The notes under the pieces: model-generated | Database searches by the model: none | What the model was told of the DNA's origin: nothing | What the model saw: only the letters and a program-made list of their open reading frames with translations | Shown: positions 7,589 through 17,250 of the stretch, one piece after another | How the letters are laid out: each line of letters starts with the position of its first letter | Position numbering within the stretch: the first letter of the stretch is position 1 | Position numbers and translations under genes: made by a program | Assembly: GCF_022844465.1 (NCBI RefSeq) | Contig: NZ_JALHLP010000001.1 | Span: 806,001 to 870,000, forward strand | Length of the DNA: 64,000 nt | Direction of reading: 5' to 3' | Source: Bradyrhizobium sp. | GTDB taxonomy: Bacteria; Pseudomonadota; Alphaproteobacteria; Rhizobiales; Xanthobacteraceae

Positions 7589-10399
7589 CTATCCGCTGTT
7601 CCTCAAGCCCGCTGAGATCCCATTGATGGTGATCTGGATGCCGCGCAGCACCGCCTCATCGGGGTTCTGCGCGCGGTGCTCCTTCAGCAATTCCACCTGC
7701 ACGTGGTTGAGCGGGTCGAGATAGGGGAAGCGGTTGCGGATCGAGCGTTCCAGCAGCCGGTTGCCCTGCAGCAATCGCTCGTGCCCCATGATGTCAAGCA
7801 ACGTCTCGATCGAGGCGTGCCATTCGCGCCGGATACGGCCAAAAATGCTTTCGCGCAGGGCGACGTCAGGCACCAGTTCGGCATAGCGCGAGGCAATCGC
7901 AATCGAGCTCTTGGCCAGCACCATGTCCATGTTCGACAGCAGCGTGCGGAAGAACGGCCACTCGCGATAGAGTTCGCGCAGGAACGGCATGCCCTTGTCC
8001 GGGTTGGCGGCGATCCAGGCTTCGACCGCGGAGCCGAAGCCGTACCAGCCCGGCAGCATCAGGCGGCATTGCGCCCAGCTGAACACCCAGGGAATGGCGC
8101 GCAGATCCTCGATCTCTCGGGTCTTCTTGCGTGAGGCCGGACGGCTTCCGATGTTCAGCGTGGCGATCTCGGTGATGACGGTGGAGGACCAGAAGTAGTC
8201 GGCGAAACCCTCGGTTTCATAGACCAGCCCGCGATAGGCCTTGAAGGCCAGCGCCGACAACTGTTCCATCGCCTCCAGATATTCGGCGCGCGGCGCGCTA
8301 TGCCGGGGCTGCAGCAAGCTTGCCTCCAGCGTCGCCGCGGCGAGAATCTCAAGATTGCTGCGACCGACTTCGGCGTTGGAGTATTTGCTGGAGATGATCT
8401 CGCCCTGCTCGGTGATCCGGATCTGGCCGTCTACCGCGCCGCCGGGCTGGGCGATAATGGCGTCATAGCTCGGCCCGCCGCCACGGCCGACCGAGCCGCC
8501 GCGGCCGTGGAACAGCCGAAGCCGCACGCCATGTCGCTTGAATACCTCGACCAGTTCGATCTCGGCCTTGTAAAGCTCCCAGCCCGAGGTGACGAAACCG
8601 CCGTCCTTGTTGCTGTCGGAATAGCCCAGCATCACCTCCTGGACCGCGCCGCGGCTGTCGACCAGCTTGCGGTAGTCGTGCAACGACAGCATGCGATCCA
8701 TGATGCTGCTCGACGCCTGCAGATCCTCGATGGTCTCGAACAGCGGCACGATATTGATCGCGCTGCGGCCCGAGGGATGGATGAGGCCGGCTTCCTTCAG
8801 CAGCAGCGCAACCTCGAGCATGTCGGACATGCCCTTGCACATGGAGATGATGCATTGGGGAATGGCGTTGCCGCCGAATTTGGCGTGGGCCTCGGCCGCC
8901 GTGTGGAACAAAGCGAGCTCGCCTTGCGTTTCCTCGCTGTACTTCACGAACGTCGACGTCAGCGGCCGCGCGTTGCCCAGTTCCTTTGCGAGCAGCGCAA
9001 CGCGGGCCTCTTCGCTCAGCGACAGATAGGACATCCCGGGCATCGCCGCGTCGATCAACTCCGCGACGGTGCGTTCATGCACGGCGGAGTTTTGCCGGAT
9101 ATCCAGCCGTGCGAGGTAGAAGCCGAAGCAATCCACGGCGCGGCGCAACAGCCGCAGCCGCCCGCGCGCGATCACGCCCGAATTGTTCGCGATCAGCGAG
9201 CGATAGAGAATGTCCAGATCAGCCTTGAACTCCGCGACATCGGCATAAGGAGCGGCTTCGCCGACCGGCCGCCGGGTGATTCCGACATCCAGCCTCAGCG
9301 CGGTCGCGGTGAGCCGGGCATAGATGCCGGATACCGCGAGTCGGTACGGCTCGCCGCTTCGATGCGGCGACTTGTCCGGCGAGCGCTCGGCGAGCGCGCG
9401 CAAATCCTTCGAGACATCGGCAAGATGCGCGGCGAGCGACAGTTCGGAACCGAGCACGTGCAGCTCCTCGAGATAGAAGCGCAGCACCCGGCTCGACTGC
9501 AGCCCGAGCGTGCCGCGCATCACGTCCGCCGTGACGAACGGGTTGCCGTCGCGGTCGCCGCCGATCCAGCTTCCCATCCGCAGGAACGACGCCAGTTCGC
9601 CCCCTGCCGCGCCCTCGCCCTCGTTCAGCTCGTCCTCCAGCGCGCAATGCAGCCGCGGCACCTCGCGCAGGAAGGTGTAATCGTAGAATGACAGGCCGTT
9701 GGCGACCTCATCGAGCACGGTCAGCTTGGTCCGGCGCAGCAGGTTGGTCTGCCACAGCGTCAGCACGGCGCGGCGCAGCTGCTCGTCGCTGGCCGCGTTT
9801 TCCTCCGGCGTCAGCTGCACCCGCTCGCGTCGGTCCAGCAACGCCGCGATCTCCATCTCGCGGTCGATCGTGCTCTTGCGGCGCACTTCGGTGGGATGCG
9901 CGGTCAGGACCGGGCTGACCAGGGCTCCCGCGAAGAATTTCCGCAGATCGGCCGCGCTGAAGCCCGCCCCGCGCGCATGCGCCAGCGTCAAGGGCAGCGT
10001 GCCCGGACGCGGCGTGCCGCCGGCCGTCGCGCGCGCCCGCATCTGCCGGATGTTGTTCTGGTCCTCGGCGATATTGGCGAGATGCGAGAAATAGCTGAAG
10101 GCGCGGACGATCCGCACGGTCTGGCTGGTCGACATGCTGTCGAGGATCAGTTCCAGCTCCCGCCGCGCCTGGCTGTCCTCGTCGCGATGGAACCTGATCG
10201 AGGTCTGCCTGATGCGCTCCACCAGGTCGAACACCTCGGCGCCCTCCTGGTCGCGCACGGTGTCGCCGAGGATGCGACCGAGCAGCCGGATGTCGGTCCG
10301 CAGCCGCGCGTCTTCCTCCAGCGCCAGCGCCTCCTCGCTGCGATGGGACCGATCCTCGGGTCCGGATGGCAATATGGAGGGCACGATCTGGGAAGACAT
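7589..10399 (-). CDS. ppc: Phosphoenolpyruvate carboxylase
   Basis: A 936-residue PEP carboxylase, which makes oxaloacetate from PEP and bicarbonate for TCA anaplerosis. The catalytic His is in TAHPTEVRR (His168). The loops [11 protein letters not shown] and [14 protein letters not shown] are intact, and the C-terminus [11 protein letters not shown] has the conserved terminal Gly. Full length for the bacterial family and monocistronic in appearance. In this window it links acetyl-CoA-generating catabolism to oxaloacetate supply (inference). Confidence 0.97.
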   Translation of the reverse strand: MSSQIVPSILPSGPEDRSHRSEEALALEEDARLRTDIRLLGRILGDTVRDQEGAEVFDLVERIRQTSIRFHRDEDSQARRELELILDSMSTSQTVRIVRAFSYFSHLANIAEDQNNIRQMRARATAGGTPRPGTLPLTLAHARGAGFSAADLRKFFAGALVSPVLTAHPTEVRRKSTIDREMEIAALLDRRERVQLTPEENAASDEQLRRAVLTLWQTNLLRRTKLTVLDEVANGLSFYDYTFLREVPRLHCALEDELNEGEGAAGGELASFLRMGSWIGGDRDGNPFVTADVMRGTLGLQSSRVLRFYLEELHVLGSELSLAAHLADVSKDLRALAERSPDKSPHRSGEPYRLAVSGIYARLTATALRLDVGITRRPVGEAAPYADVAEFKADLDILYRSLIANNSGVIARGRLRLLRRAVDCFGFYLARLDIRQNSAVHERTVAELIDAAMPGMSYLSLSEEARVALLAKELGNARPLTSTFVKYSEETQGELALFHTAAEAHAKFGGNAIPQCIISMCKGMSDMLEVALLLKEAGLIHPSGRSAINIVPLFETIEDLQASSSIMDRMLSLHDYRKLVDSRGAVQEVMLGYSDSNKDGGFVTSGWELYKAEIELVEVFKRHGVRLRLFHGRGGSVGRGGGPSYDAIIAQPGGAVDGQIRITEQGEIISSKYSNAEVGRSNLEILAAATLEASLLQPRHSAPRAEYLEAMEQLSALAFKAYRGLVYETEGFADYFWSSTVITEIATLNIGSRPASRKKTREIEDLRAIPWVFSWAQCRLMLPGWYGFGSAVEAWIAANPDKGMPFLRELYREWPFFRTLLSNMDMVLAKSSIAIASRYAELVPDVALRESIFGRIRREWHASIETLLDIMGHERLLQGNRLLERSIRNRFPYLDPLNHVQVELLKEHRAQNPDEAVLRGIQITINGISAGLRNSG

Positions 10400-10523
10400 G
10401 GCTTGGCTACCTCAGAAATGGCCCCGGCGGTTCCGAGTGTGCAACTTTCTTGCCGCAGTGCAAGGTAAAGATGTGAGACACCGTTCTCGCCGCCACTGCA
10501 GGCGTTGCGGCGACCGCAGCCCG

Positions 10524-12068
10524 CTAAATCCTCCGCCCCGCCCGCTCCCAATAGGGATCGCGCAGACGGCGCTTGAAGATCTTGCCGGAATCCTCCCGGG
10601 GCAGGTTGGCCTGGATTTCGATCTGCCGGGGCACCTTGTAGTCGGCCAGCGACACCCTGAGCTGCGCGCGGATGGCGGCGAGGTCGAGGACGACGCCCGG
10701 CTGCGGCTCCACGACCGCCATCAGCGCCTCGCCGAACTCCGGATCGGGAATGCCGAACACCGCGCAATCATGCACGCCCGGTATCGCGTGCAGCGCCGCC
10801 TCGATCTCCGCGGGGTAGATGTTGACGCCGCCTGAAATCACCATGTCGCGCTTGCGGTCGCAGATGAAGACATAGCCGTCGGCGTCGATGTAGCCGACGT
10901 CGCCCGAGGTGATGAACCCCTCCCGCTCGATCTCGGCCCGCTTTTCCGGCTTGTTGTGATAGGTGAAATCGGGATTGCCGGCGATCCGCGAATAGATCTC
11001 GCCGATCTCACCCTGCGACAGTTCCGTTCCGTCGTCGCCGATGAAACGCAGCTCCGCGCCCGGGGCGATCCTGCCGACGGTGCCGGGTTTCTTCAGCGCG
11101 TCCTCGGAATTGGCGAAGGTGACCGCGCCGGACTCGGTGGAGCCGTAGAACTCATAGATCACCGGCCCCCACCATTCGATCATCGCGCGCTTGACGTCAG
11201 CCGGACATGGCGCGGCGGCATGGATGACATGGCGCAGCGACGACATGTCGTACTTGCTGCGGACCTGCGCCGGCAGCTTCATCAGGCGGATGAACATGGT
11301 CGGCACCATGAAGATGGTGTCGATCTTTTCGGTCTCGACCACCCGCAGAAATTCCTCCGGCTCGAAGCGGGGCATGATCACCAGCGCGCCGCCGAGACGG
11401 CCGGCGCGCAGGCCGAACGAATTCGGCGCGGAATGGTAGAGCGGCCCGGGCAGCAGCGCCCGGGCGCCCGGCTTGAGGCCGTAGATCATCCCGCGCATCC
11501 GTTCGGCGTTGGCGATTTGCTCCGGCGTCGGCGCGGCGCGGCGCACGCCCTTGGGATGACCCGTGGTGCCCGAGGTGTAGATCATGTTCTGCGGTTGCGG
11601 CACCACCGGCCCGTCATAGCGCGCATTTTGCTTGAGCCAGGATTCGAAATCGATGGCGAAGCCGGGCACCGCGAGATGATCGGGGTCGATCTTGTAGTGC
11701 CCAAGTATTTCCGGCGGCGTCGGCACGCCGAGCGCGGTGACGCCTGATGGTATCGCCTCGCGCAGCTGATGCAGGAGGTCGGCATGCGCGATCAGGACCG
11801 ACGTGCCGGAGTCCTTCAGGACGTAGTTGATTTCCTCCGGCTTGAAATGCCAGTTCACCGGCACGCCATAGGCGCCGAGCCGCATCGCGGCGTAGGCCGC
11901 CTCGATGAAGGCGATGTCGTTGCGCATCAACATGCAGACGCTGTCGCCCTGCCGGACGCCGAGCTTGTGCAGTCCGTCGGCGATGCGTTCGGAGCGATCG
12001 GCGACCTCTTCATGGCTGCGCCTGCGACCGCCGCTGATGATGCCGTTGAACAGGGATGAGGTCGACAT
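10524..12068 (-). CDS. Acyl-CoA synthetase (AMP-forming)
   Basis: A 514-residue ANL-superfamily ligase activating a carboxylic acid to its CoA ester via an acyl-adenylate. The ATP loop YTSGTTGHPKG is at about 164-174, the EFYGSTESG motif and the hinge ICDRKRDMVISGG are present, and the catalytic Lys is in REDSGKIFKRRL near the C-terminus. The ORF track extends 35 residues further through a family B repeat; the ATG at 12068 (MSTSSLF) was chosen because that extension is repeat DNA. It is likely cotranscribed with the upstream crotonase gene across the repeat. The acid used is unknown. Confidence 0.9.
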   Translation of the reverse strand: MSTSSLFNGIISGGRRRSHEEVADRSERIADGLHKLGVRQGDSVCMLMRNDIAFIEAAYAAMRLGAYGVPVNWHFKPEEINYVLKDSGTSVLIAHADLLHQLREAIPSGVTALGVPTPPEILGHYKIDPDHLAVPGFAIDFESWLKQNARYDGPVVPQPQNMIYTSGTTGHPKGVRRAAPTPEQIANAERMRGMIYGLKPGARALLPGPLYHSAPNSFGLRAGRLGGALVIMPRFEPEEFLRVVETEKIDTIFMVPTMFIRLMKLPAQVRSKYDMSSLRHVIHAAAPCPADVKRAMIEWWGPVIYEFYGSTESGAVTFANSEDALKKPGTVGRIAPGAELRFIGDDGTELSQGEIGEIYSRIAGNPDFTYHNKPEKRAEIEREGFITSGDVGYIDADGYVFICDRKRDMVISGGVNIYPAEIEAALHAIPGVHDCAVFGIPDPEFGEALMAVVEPQPGVVLDLAAIRAQLRVSLADYKVPRQIEIQANLPREDSGKIFKRRLRDPYWERAGRRI

Positions 12069-12106
12069 TGTCTCTTTCCGATCTGTGGTCGGGTTCAGGA
12101 GCTTCC

Positions 12107-12188
12107 CGTCATTCCGGGATGGTCCGAAGGACCAGGCCCGGAATCTCGAGATTCCGGGTTCGATGCTGCGCATCGCCCCGGAATGACG
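12107..12188. repeat. Family B palindromic repeat
   Basis: CGTCATTCCGGGATGGTCC at the left end, CCCCGGAATGACG at the right, with the GGAATCTCGAGATTCC core. It lies between the crotonase stop and the acyl-CoA synthetase start on the minus strand. Its readthrough produces the false N-terminal extension of the synthetase ORF. Confidence 0.85.
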
Positions 12189-12196
12189 GAGGATAT

Positions 12197-13012
12197 CTAT
12201 CCCGCGTCCGCGAACCTTGGCGCGCGCTTTTCCATGTTGGCGCGAACGGCTTCGATCTGGTTGGGACTGCCGAGCAACTTCTGCTGCTCGACGGATTCGG
12301 CAAGCAGCGCCGGACCGGGATCGACGGACAAGTTATTGAGCATGCGCTTGGCGGCGCGGATCGCATCCGGGCTCTTGCCGGCGATCTCGCGTGCGACCTC
12401 CAGCGCTGCCGCGCGCGGATCGTCGCAGATCCGCGTTGCCAGACCATAGCCCATGGCTTCCTGCGCCGAGAAGACGCGGCCGGTGTAGGTGAGTTCGCGC
12501 AGGATATCGTCGCGAACGAGGCTGGCAAGAATCGGCGTGCCGGCCATGTCGGGAACCAGCCCCCACTTGATCTCCATGATCGACATCCGCGCATCCGGCG
12601 CGAGGAAGCGCATGTCGGCGCCGAGCGCGAGCTGGAAACCGCCGCCGAAGGCCACGCCCTGGATCGCGGCGATGACAGGCACCGGGAGCTGCCGCCAGCC
12701 CCACACCGCCTGCTGGGGGAAATTGGCCAGGCCATGGGTGCGCGCCGACAGGTCGCGCTTCTCGCCGCCGGCAACCCCGTTGCCGCCGCTTTCCTTCATC
12801 GCGGCGAAGCGCCCCATATCGAGGCCGGCGCAGAATGCCCGCCCCTCGCCGGACAATACTACCGCCCTCACCCCCTTCTCATGGGCAAGCCGCTCGGTCG
12901 CGGCCACCAACGCGTCAAACATCGCGGCATCGAGTGCGTTCATCTTGTCGGCCCGCACCAGCCGGACATCGGCGACGCCGCCCGAAATCGATATCGCGAC
13001 GCGTTGCTCCAT
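12197..13012 (-). CDS. Crotonase-family enoyl-CoA hydratase/isomerase
   Basis: A 271-residue crotonase-fold protein. Oxyanion-hole segments are GRAFCAGLDM and QGVAFGGGFQLALG. The first catalytic Glu of classical hydratases is replaced by Gln in GGFQLALG, and the second region reads MEIKWGLVPDMAG, more like isomerase or dienoyl-CoA isomerase members than a standard hydratase. ATG at 13012 has GGAGGA 7 bases upstream; a GTG at 13027 is possible but would include that site. It is divergent from an SDR and probably first gene of an operon with the acyl-CoA synthetase. Confidence 0.85.
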   Translation of the reverse strand: MEQRVAISISGGVADVRLVRADKMNALDAAMFDALVAATERLAHEKGVRAVVLSGEGRAFCAGLDMGRFAAMKESGGNGVAGGEKRDLSARTHGLANFPQQAVWGWRQLPVPVIAAIQGVAFGGGFQLALGADMRFLAPDARMSIMEIKWGLVPDMAGTPILASLVRDDILRELTYTGRVFSAQEAMGYGLATRICDDPRAAALEVAREIAGKSPDAIRAAKRMLNNLSVDPGPALLAESVEQQKLLGSPNQIEAVRANMEKRAPRFADAG

Positions 13013-13114
13013 GAGAGGTTCCTCCACCCTTTATTGCTTGCCGCTTTACAGCACGGCGTTGCCGAGATTTAGTCAGTCGAACCAGTTAACAGACAAATCC
13101 CCCGGGTGGAAACC

Positions 13115-13987
13115 ATGTTCAACGATCAGCTTCTTGCCGGACGACGCATCCTCGTGACCGGTGGCGGCACCGGCCTCGGCAAGTCCATGGCCGCGCGATT
13201 TCTCCAGCTTGGCGCCGAGGTCCATATCTGCGGTCGCCGCAAGGGCGTCTGCGACGAAACCGCGACCGAATTGATGGACCTTCACGGCGGGCGCGTGGTC
13301 AGCCACGGCGTCGACATCCGCAACGCGATGGCCGTCGACGAGATGGTCGAGGCGATCTGGAGCGACGGCCCCCTCACCGATCTCATCAACAACGCGGCCG
13401 GCAACTTCATCTCGCGGTCGGAGGAGCTCTCGCCCCGCGGATTCGATGCCGTCGCCAATATCGTGATGCACGGCACGTTCTACGTGACGCACGCGGTGGG
13501 CCGGCGCTGGATCGCCGCCAGGCAACCCGGCAACGTGGTGTCGATCACGGTGACCTGGGTTCGCAACGGCTCGCCCTATGTGGTGCCGTCGGCGATGAGC
13601 AAGTCCGCGATCCACGCCATGACCATGTCGCTCGCGGTCGAATGGGGCAAGTACGGCATTCGGCTCAACACCATCGCACCGGGCGAAATCCCGACCGAAG
13701 GCATGAGCAAGCGCATCAAGCCGGGCGACGAGGCCGGCGCGCGCACCAAGGCGCAGAACCCGATGGGCCGGGTCGGCACCATGGAGGAGCTGCAGAACCT
13801 CGCGGTGTTCCTGATCTCCGGCGGCTGCGACTGGATCAACGGCGAGACCATCGCCATGGACGGCGCGCAGGCGCTGGCCATGGGCGGCAACTTCTATCAG
13901 CTGCGCGACTGGAGCGACGCCGACTGGAACAAGGCGCGCGATTCGATCAAGGCGCAGAACGAAAAGGACCGCGCCGCGCGGGGGTGA
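13115..13987 (+). CDS. SDR, 2,4-dienoyl-CoA reductase-like
   Basis: A 290-residue SDR with TGGGTGLGKS near residue 16 for NADP(H), NNAAGNF, and VRNGSPYVVPSAMSKSAIHAM in place of the usual YxxxK: the Lys is kept but the Tyr position is Ser or Ala. This, with the GNF motif, matches the 2,4-dienoyl-CoA reductase branch, which uses a different proton relay. It would reduce 2,4-dienoyl-CoA during unsaturated acyl-CoA oxidation. ATG at 13115 is preferred over GTG at 13106. An acyl-CoA synthetase follows after 39 bases, so they probably form an operon. Confidence 0.83.
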   Translation: MFNDQLLAGRRILVTGGGTGLGKSMAARFLQLGAEVHICGRRKGVCDETATELMDLHGGRVVSHGVDIRNAMAVDEMVEAIWSDGPLTDLINNAAGNFISRSEELSPRGFDAVANIVMHGTFYVTHAVGRRWIAARQPGNVVSITVTWVRNGSPYVVPSAMSKSAIHAMTMSLAVEWGKYGIRLNTIAPGEIPTEGMSKRIKPGDEAGARTKAQNPMGRVGTMEELQNLAVFLISGGCDWINGETIAMDGAQALAMGGNFYQLRDWSDADWNKARDSIKAQNEKDRAARG

Positions 13988-14026
13988 TGCTGCCGGATAG
14001 AAGATAGACAACAGAACGGGAGAGAC

Positions 14027-15607
14027 ATGTCCGCTTTGCAACCACCGGCCAACCTTGCCGACATGGTGCGCGACCGCGCCAGAACCCTGGGCGGCGCAAC
14101 GGCCTATGAATTCGAAGGGCGCCGGACCAGCTTCGCCGAGTTCGACGTCAAGACCAACCGGGTTGCCAACGCGCTGATTGCGCTCGACGTCAAGCCGGGC
14201 CAGCGCATCGCCTATCTCGGCAAGAACAGCGACATCTATTTCGAACTGCTGATGGGTGCGATGAAGGCCAATGTGGTGATGGCGCCGGTCAACTGGCGTC
14301 TCGCCGGCCCCGAAGTGGCCTTCATCGTCGCCGACTGCAGGGCGCCAGTGCTGTTCGTTGGCCCCGAATTCATCGCCCAGGTCCGCAATCTAAAGCCGCA
14401 GCTGCCTGAACTGCGCACCGTCATCACGACCGAAGGCGGCGCGCCGGAATGTCAGGATTTTGCGGCCTGGCGCGACGCCCAGAGCGGCGACGATCCAAGG
14501 GTTCCGATCAACCCCAAGGACATTGCGATCCAACTTTATACGTCGGGCACCACGGGCAAGCCCAAGGGCGCGATGCTGTCGCACGCCAACTTCCTCAACC
14601 TGGTGCAGACCGGCAACGAGGCCGAGAAGCCCGACTGGAACAAATGGTCGACCGACGACGTCTCGCTGGTGGCGATGCCGATCTTTCACATCGGCGGCTC
14701 CGGCTGGGGCGTGATGGGGCTCTACCACGGCGCCAAGGGCGTGATCGCGCGCGAGTTCGATCCGACCAGGGTGCTGGACTTCTTCGAGCAGTCCGGCATC
14801 ACCAAGCTGTTCATGGTGCCGGCCGCGATGCAGTTCGTGGTGCGGCAGCCCCGCGCGCGGCAGGTGGATTTCTCGCGGCTGAAATACATGCTCTATGGCG
14901 CTTCGCCGATTCCCGCAGCCCTGCTCAAGGAGTGCATCGAGGTATTCAAATGCGGCTTCGTGCAGATGTACGGCATGACCGAGACCACCGGCACCATCGT
15001 CGCGCTTCCGCCCGAGGACCATGTCGAGGGGCTTGAGCGCATGCGCTCCGCCGGCAAGGCGCTGCCCGGCATTGAGCTCGCGATCCTCGACCCCGACGGC
15101 AAGCCATTGCCGCCGCGCCAGGTCGGCGAGATCGCCACCCGCTCCGGCTCCAACATGGCCGGTTACTGGAACCTGCCGGAGGCGACCGCGAGGACGCTCG
15201 GCAGCGACGGCTGGCTGCGTACCGGCGACGCCGGCTACATGGATGAGGACGGCTACCTTTATATCCACGACCGCATCAAGGACATGATCATCTCCGGCGG
15301 CGAGAACATCTACCCCGCCGAGGTCGAAAGCGCGCTGTGCGATCACCCCGATGTCGCCGAGGCCGCGGTGATCGGCATCCCCGACGACAAATGGGGCGAG
15401 GCGGTCAAGGCCATCGTGGTGATGAAGCCGGGCAAGCAGGCGAGCGCCGCCGACATCATCAGCTTCACCCGCGAGCGCATCGCCGGCTTCAAGACGCCGA
15501 AATCGGTGGACTTCCTGGAGGCGCTGCCGCGCAATCCCTCCGGCAAGATCCTGCGGCGGAACTTGCGGGATCCTTATTGGGTGGGCAAGGACCGCCAGGT
15601 GAATTGA
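14027..15607 (+). CDS. Long/medium-chain acyl-CoA synthetase (AMP-forming)
   Basis: A 526-residue ANL ligase. The ATP loop LYTSGTTGKPKG is near residue 170, MYGMTETTG near 315, and the hinge IHDRIKDMIISGGENIYPAEVE and RNPSGKILRR Lys are intact. The second acyl-CoA synthetase within 4 kb, it is on the opposite strand and clearly not a recent duplicate. GGGAGAG precedes the ATG. With the dienoyl-CoA reductase-like SDR upstream, an unsaturated or branched acid is a reasonable guess. Analogy to LvaE of the levulinate pathway is possible given the LvaAB-like pair at 18-19.5 kb. Confidence 0.88.
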   Translation: MSALQPPANLADMVRDRARTLGGATAYEFEGRRTSFAEFDVKTNRVANALIALDVKPGQRIAYLGKNSDIYFELLMGAMKANVVMAPVNWRLAGPEVAFIVADCRAPVLFVGPEFIAQVRNLKPQLPELRTVITTEGGAPECQDFAAWRDAQSGDDPRVPINPKDIAIQLYTSGTTGKPKGAMLSHANFLNLVQTGNEAEKPDWNKWSTDDVSLVAMPIFHIGGSGWGVMGLYHGAKGVIAREFDPTRVLDFFEQSGITKLFMVPAAMQFVVRQPRARQVDFSRLKYMLYGASPIPAALLKECIEVFKCGFVQMYGMTETTGTIVALPPEDHVEGLERMRSAGKALPGIELAILDPDGKPLPPRQVGEIATRSGSNMAGYWNLPEATARTLGSDGWLRTGDAGYMDEDGYLYIHDRIKDMIISGGENIYPAEVESALCDHPDVAEAAVIGIPDDKWGEAVKAIVVMKPGKQASAADIISFTRERIAGFKTPKSVDFLEALPRNPSGKILRRNLRDPYWVGKDRQVN

Positions 15608-15619
15608 TTATCCTCCGTT

Positions 15620-15720
15620 GTCGTCACCCGCGAAGGCGGGTGACCCAGTATCCCAGAGACAGCGGTGATTGAACCGACGGGCCGCGGCGTACTGGATCCC
15701 CCGCCTTCGCGGGGGACGAC
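15620..15720. repeat. Inverted repeat family F (GTCGTCACCCGCGAAGGCGGGTGA...)
   Basis: Outer arms GTCGTC...GACGAC enclose CCCGCGAAGGCGGGTGAcCCAGTA and TACTGGATCCCCCGCCTTCGCGGGG, giving a long imperfect stem. Located between the 3' ends of convergent genes (acyl-CoA synthetase and acyl-CoA dehydrogenase), so it may form a terminator-like structure in both transcripts. Confidence 0.75.
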
Positions 15721-15751
15721 GAATGCGTGGCTGGCAGCGCCGCCCAGACCC

Positions 15752-17026
15752 TTAATGCTTGCCCGCCCCCATATAGCCGAACAGGAATCCCGCCACTTTC
15801 CGCTTCTGGATTTCCTCGCTGCCTTCGGTGATGCGGTAGCGGCGGTGGTGGCGGTAGATGTGCTCGAACGGCTTGTGGCGCGAATAGCCCATGCCGCCAT
15901 GCACCTGCATCGCGCGGTCGGCGGCCTCGCAGCACAGCCGGTTAGCCCAGAAATTGCACATCGACACCCGGTCGGAAAGCGTATGCTCGACCTGCGCCTG
16001 GGTGAGCTGGTCCATCTCCCATGCGGTCTTGCGGATCAACAGCCGGAGCATCTCTGCCTGCGTCGCCAGTTCCACCAGCGGCCACTGGATTGCCTGGTTC
16101 TCGGCCAGCGCCTTGCCGAACGGCTTCCGCTGGCGGGCATATTTGACGCTTTCATTGATGCAGTAGACGGCCGCGCCAAGCGAACTCGCCGCCTGCCGGA
16201 TCCGGTTCTCATGCACGAAGCACTGCGCCAGCGACAGGCCGCGATCGACCTCGCCGAACAGCGCGTCGTCAGGCACGAAGACGTCGGTGAAGCTGACGCG
16301 CGGATGATCCGTCGGCATGTTGAAGGTCCACATATACTCCTCGACCTTCACGCCTTCGCTCTTGGCCGGCACCAGCAGGCAGGTGATGCCGCGGGCGTCG
16401 CCGTCATTGCCTGATGTCCGCGCAAACAGCGCGCAATGGGTGGCGACGTGCATGCCCGTGGTCCACATCTTCTCGCCGTTGATGAGCCAGCCCTTGACGT
16501 TGTCGCGCGTCGCCGGCACCGCCCTGGTTTCCATGTGGGTGGCGTCGGAACCGTGGTTGGGCTCGGTGAGGCCGAAGGTGATGCGGTACTTGCCGGTGAT
16601 CGAGCCGTCGATCATCGCCTTCTGCGCTTCGGTGCCGTAGCGGTCGAGCATGGTCACGATGGGCAGATTGCCGACGATCGAATGTTCGTTCTGCAGGTCG
16701 TTGTGCAGGCCGAGGCCCTGTGAGGCGAAGTGCTCGCGGATCACCGCCATCCAGAGATTGGAGCCGTCCTTGCCGCCATAGCGCTTCGGGATAGCAAAGC
16801 GCAGATGGCCGGCGGCGTCGGCGAGGTTCTTGGCCTTGCGCACCAGCGCTTCCCATTCGTGCCGCGGCAATCCGCCGTTCTCGAAATCGGTGCGCGCCCA
16901 TTCGCGGCGATGGTCGAAGAAGCGGATATTGTCGTCGGCCTGCTCCAGCGGCTTGATCTCGCGGGCGATGAAGCGGTCGAGTTCACCGAGATAGGCAGTG
17001 AGGTCGGCAGGCAGGTTGAAGTCCAA
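15752..17026 (-). CDS. Acyl-CoA dehydrogenase
   Basis: A 424-residue flavoprotein dehydrogenase introducing a 2,3-double bond into acyl-CoA. The FAD/substrate segment TFGLTEPNHGSD (about 155) and WLINGEKMWTTG are typical, with RQAASSLGAAVYC and the C-terminal MQVHGGMGYSRH. The C-terminal RITEGSEEIQ supplies a Glu-rich motif near the position used by some family members as base. Monocistronic, starting 224 bases from the divergent crotonase. An electron-transfer flavoprotein would be its acceptor; no etf genes are in the window. Confidence 0.9.
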   Translation of the reverse strand: MDFNLPADLTAYLGELDRFIAREIKPLEQADDNIRFFDHRREWARTDFENGGLPRHEWEALVRKAKNLADAAGHLRFAIPKRYGGKDGSNLWMAVIREHFASQGLGLHNDLQNEHSIVGNLPIVTMLDRYGTEAQKAMIDGSITGKYRITFGLTEPNHGSDATHMETRAVPATRDNVKGWLINGEKMWTTGMHVATHCALFARTSGNDGDARGITCLLVPAKSEGVKVEEYMWTFNMPTDHPRVSFTDVFVPDDALFGEVDRGLSLAQCFVHENRIRQAASSLGAAVYCINESVKYARQRKPFGKALAENQAIQWPLVELATQAEMLRLLIRKTAWEMDQLTQAQVEHTLSDRVSMCNFWANRLCCEAADRAMQVHGGMGYSRHKPFEHIYRHHRRYRITEGSEEIQKRKVAGFLFGYMGAGKH

Positions 17027-17250
17027 GGCGGTATCTCCCGGAAATGTCGTTTGTTTTGAATTGCGTTTAGGCGCTACACAGCGCTCCTGCTCGGATCAAT
17101 TTAGGTGAGAAGACGACGCCCAAGTCAAGCAACGGAATCGACCTTGGCGCGCGCGGGGGCCTTGCGTAATTGGATGGTATCGGACGCCGCTCCGGCGCTA
17201 TGATCGCCGCCAATATCCTTCGCCACAGAAAATCGGAAACGGGAGCCAAC

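Noticed and set aside
13073-14041. Minus-strand ORF of 322 aa opposite the dienoyl-CoA reductase-like SDR
   Set aside because: The SDR on the plus strand has complete cofactor motifs; the antisense frame is His/Val/Ala-rich and unrecognisable.
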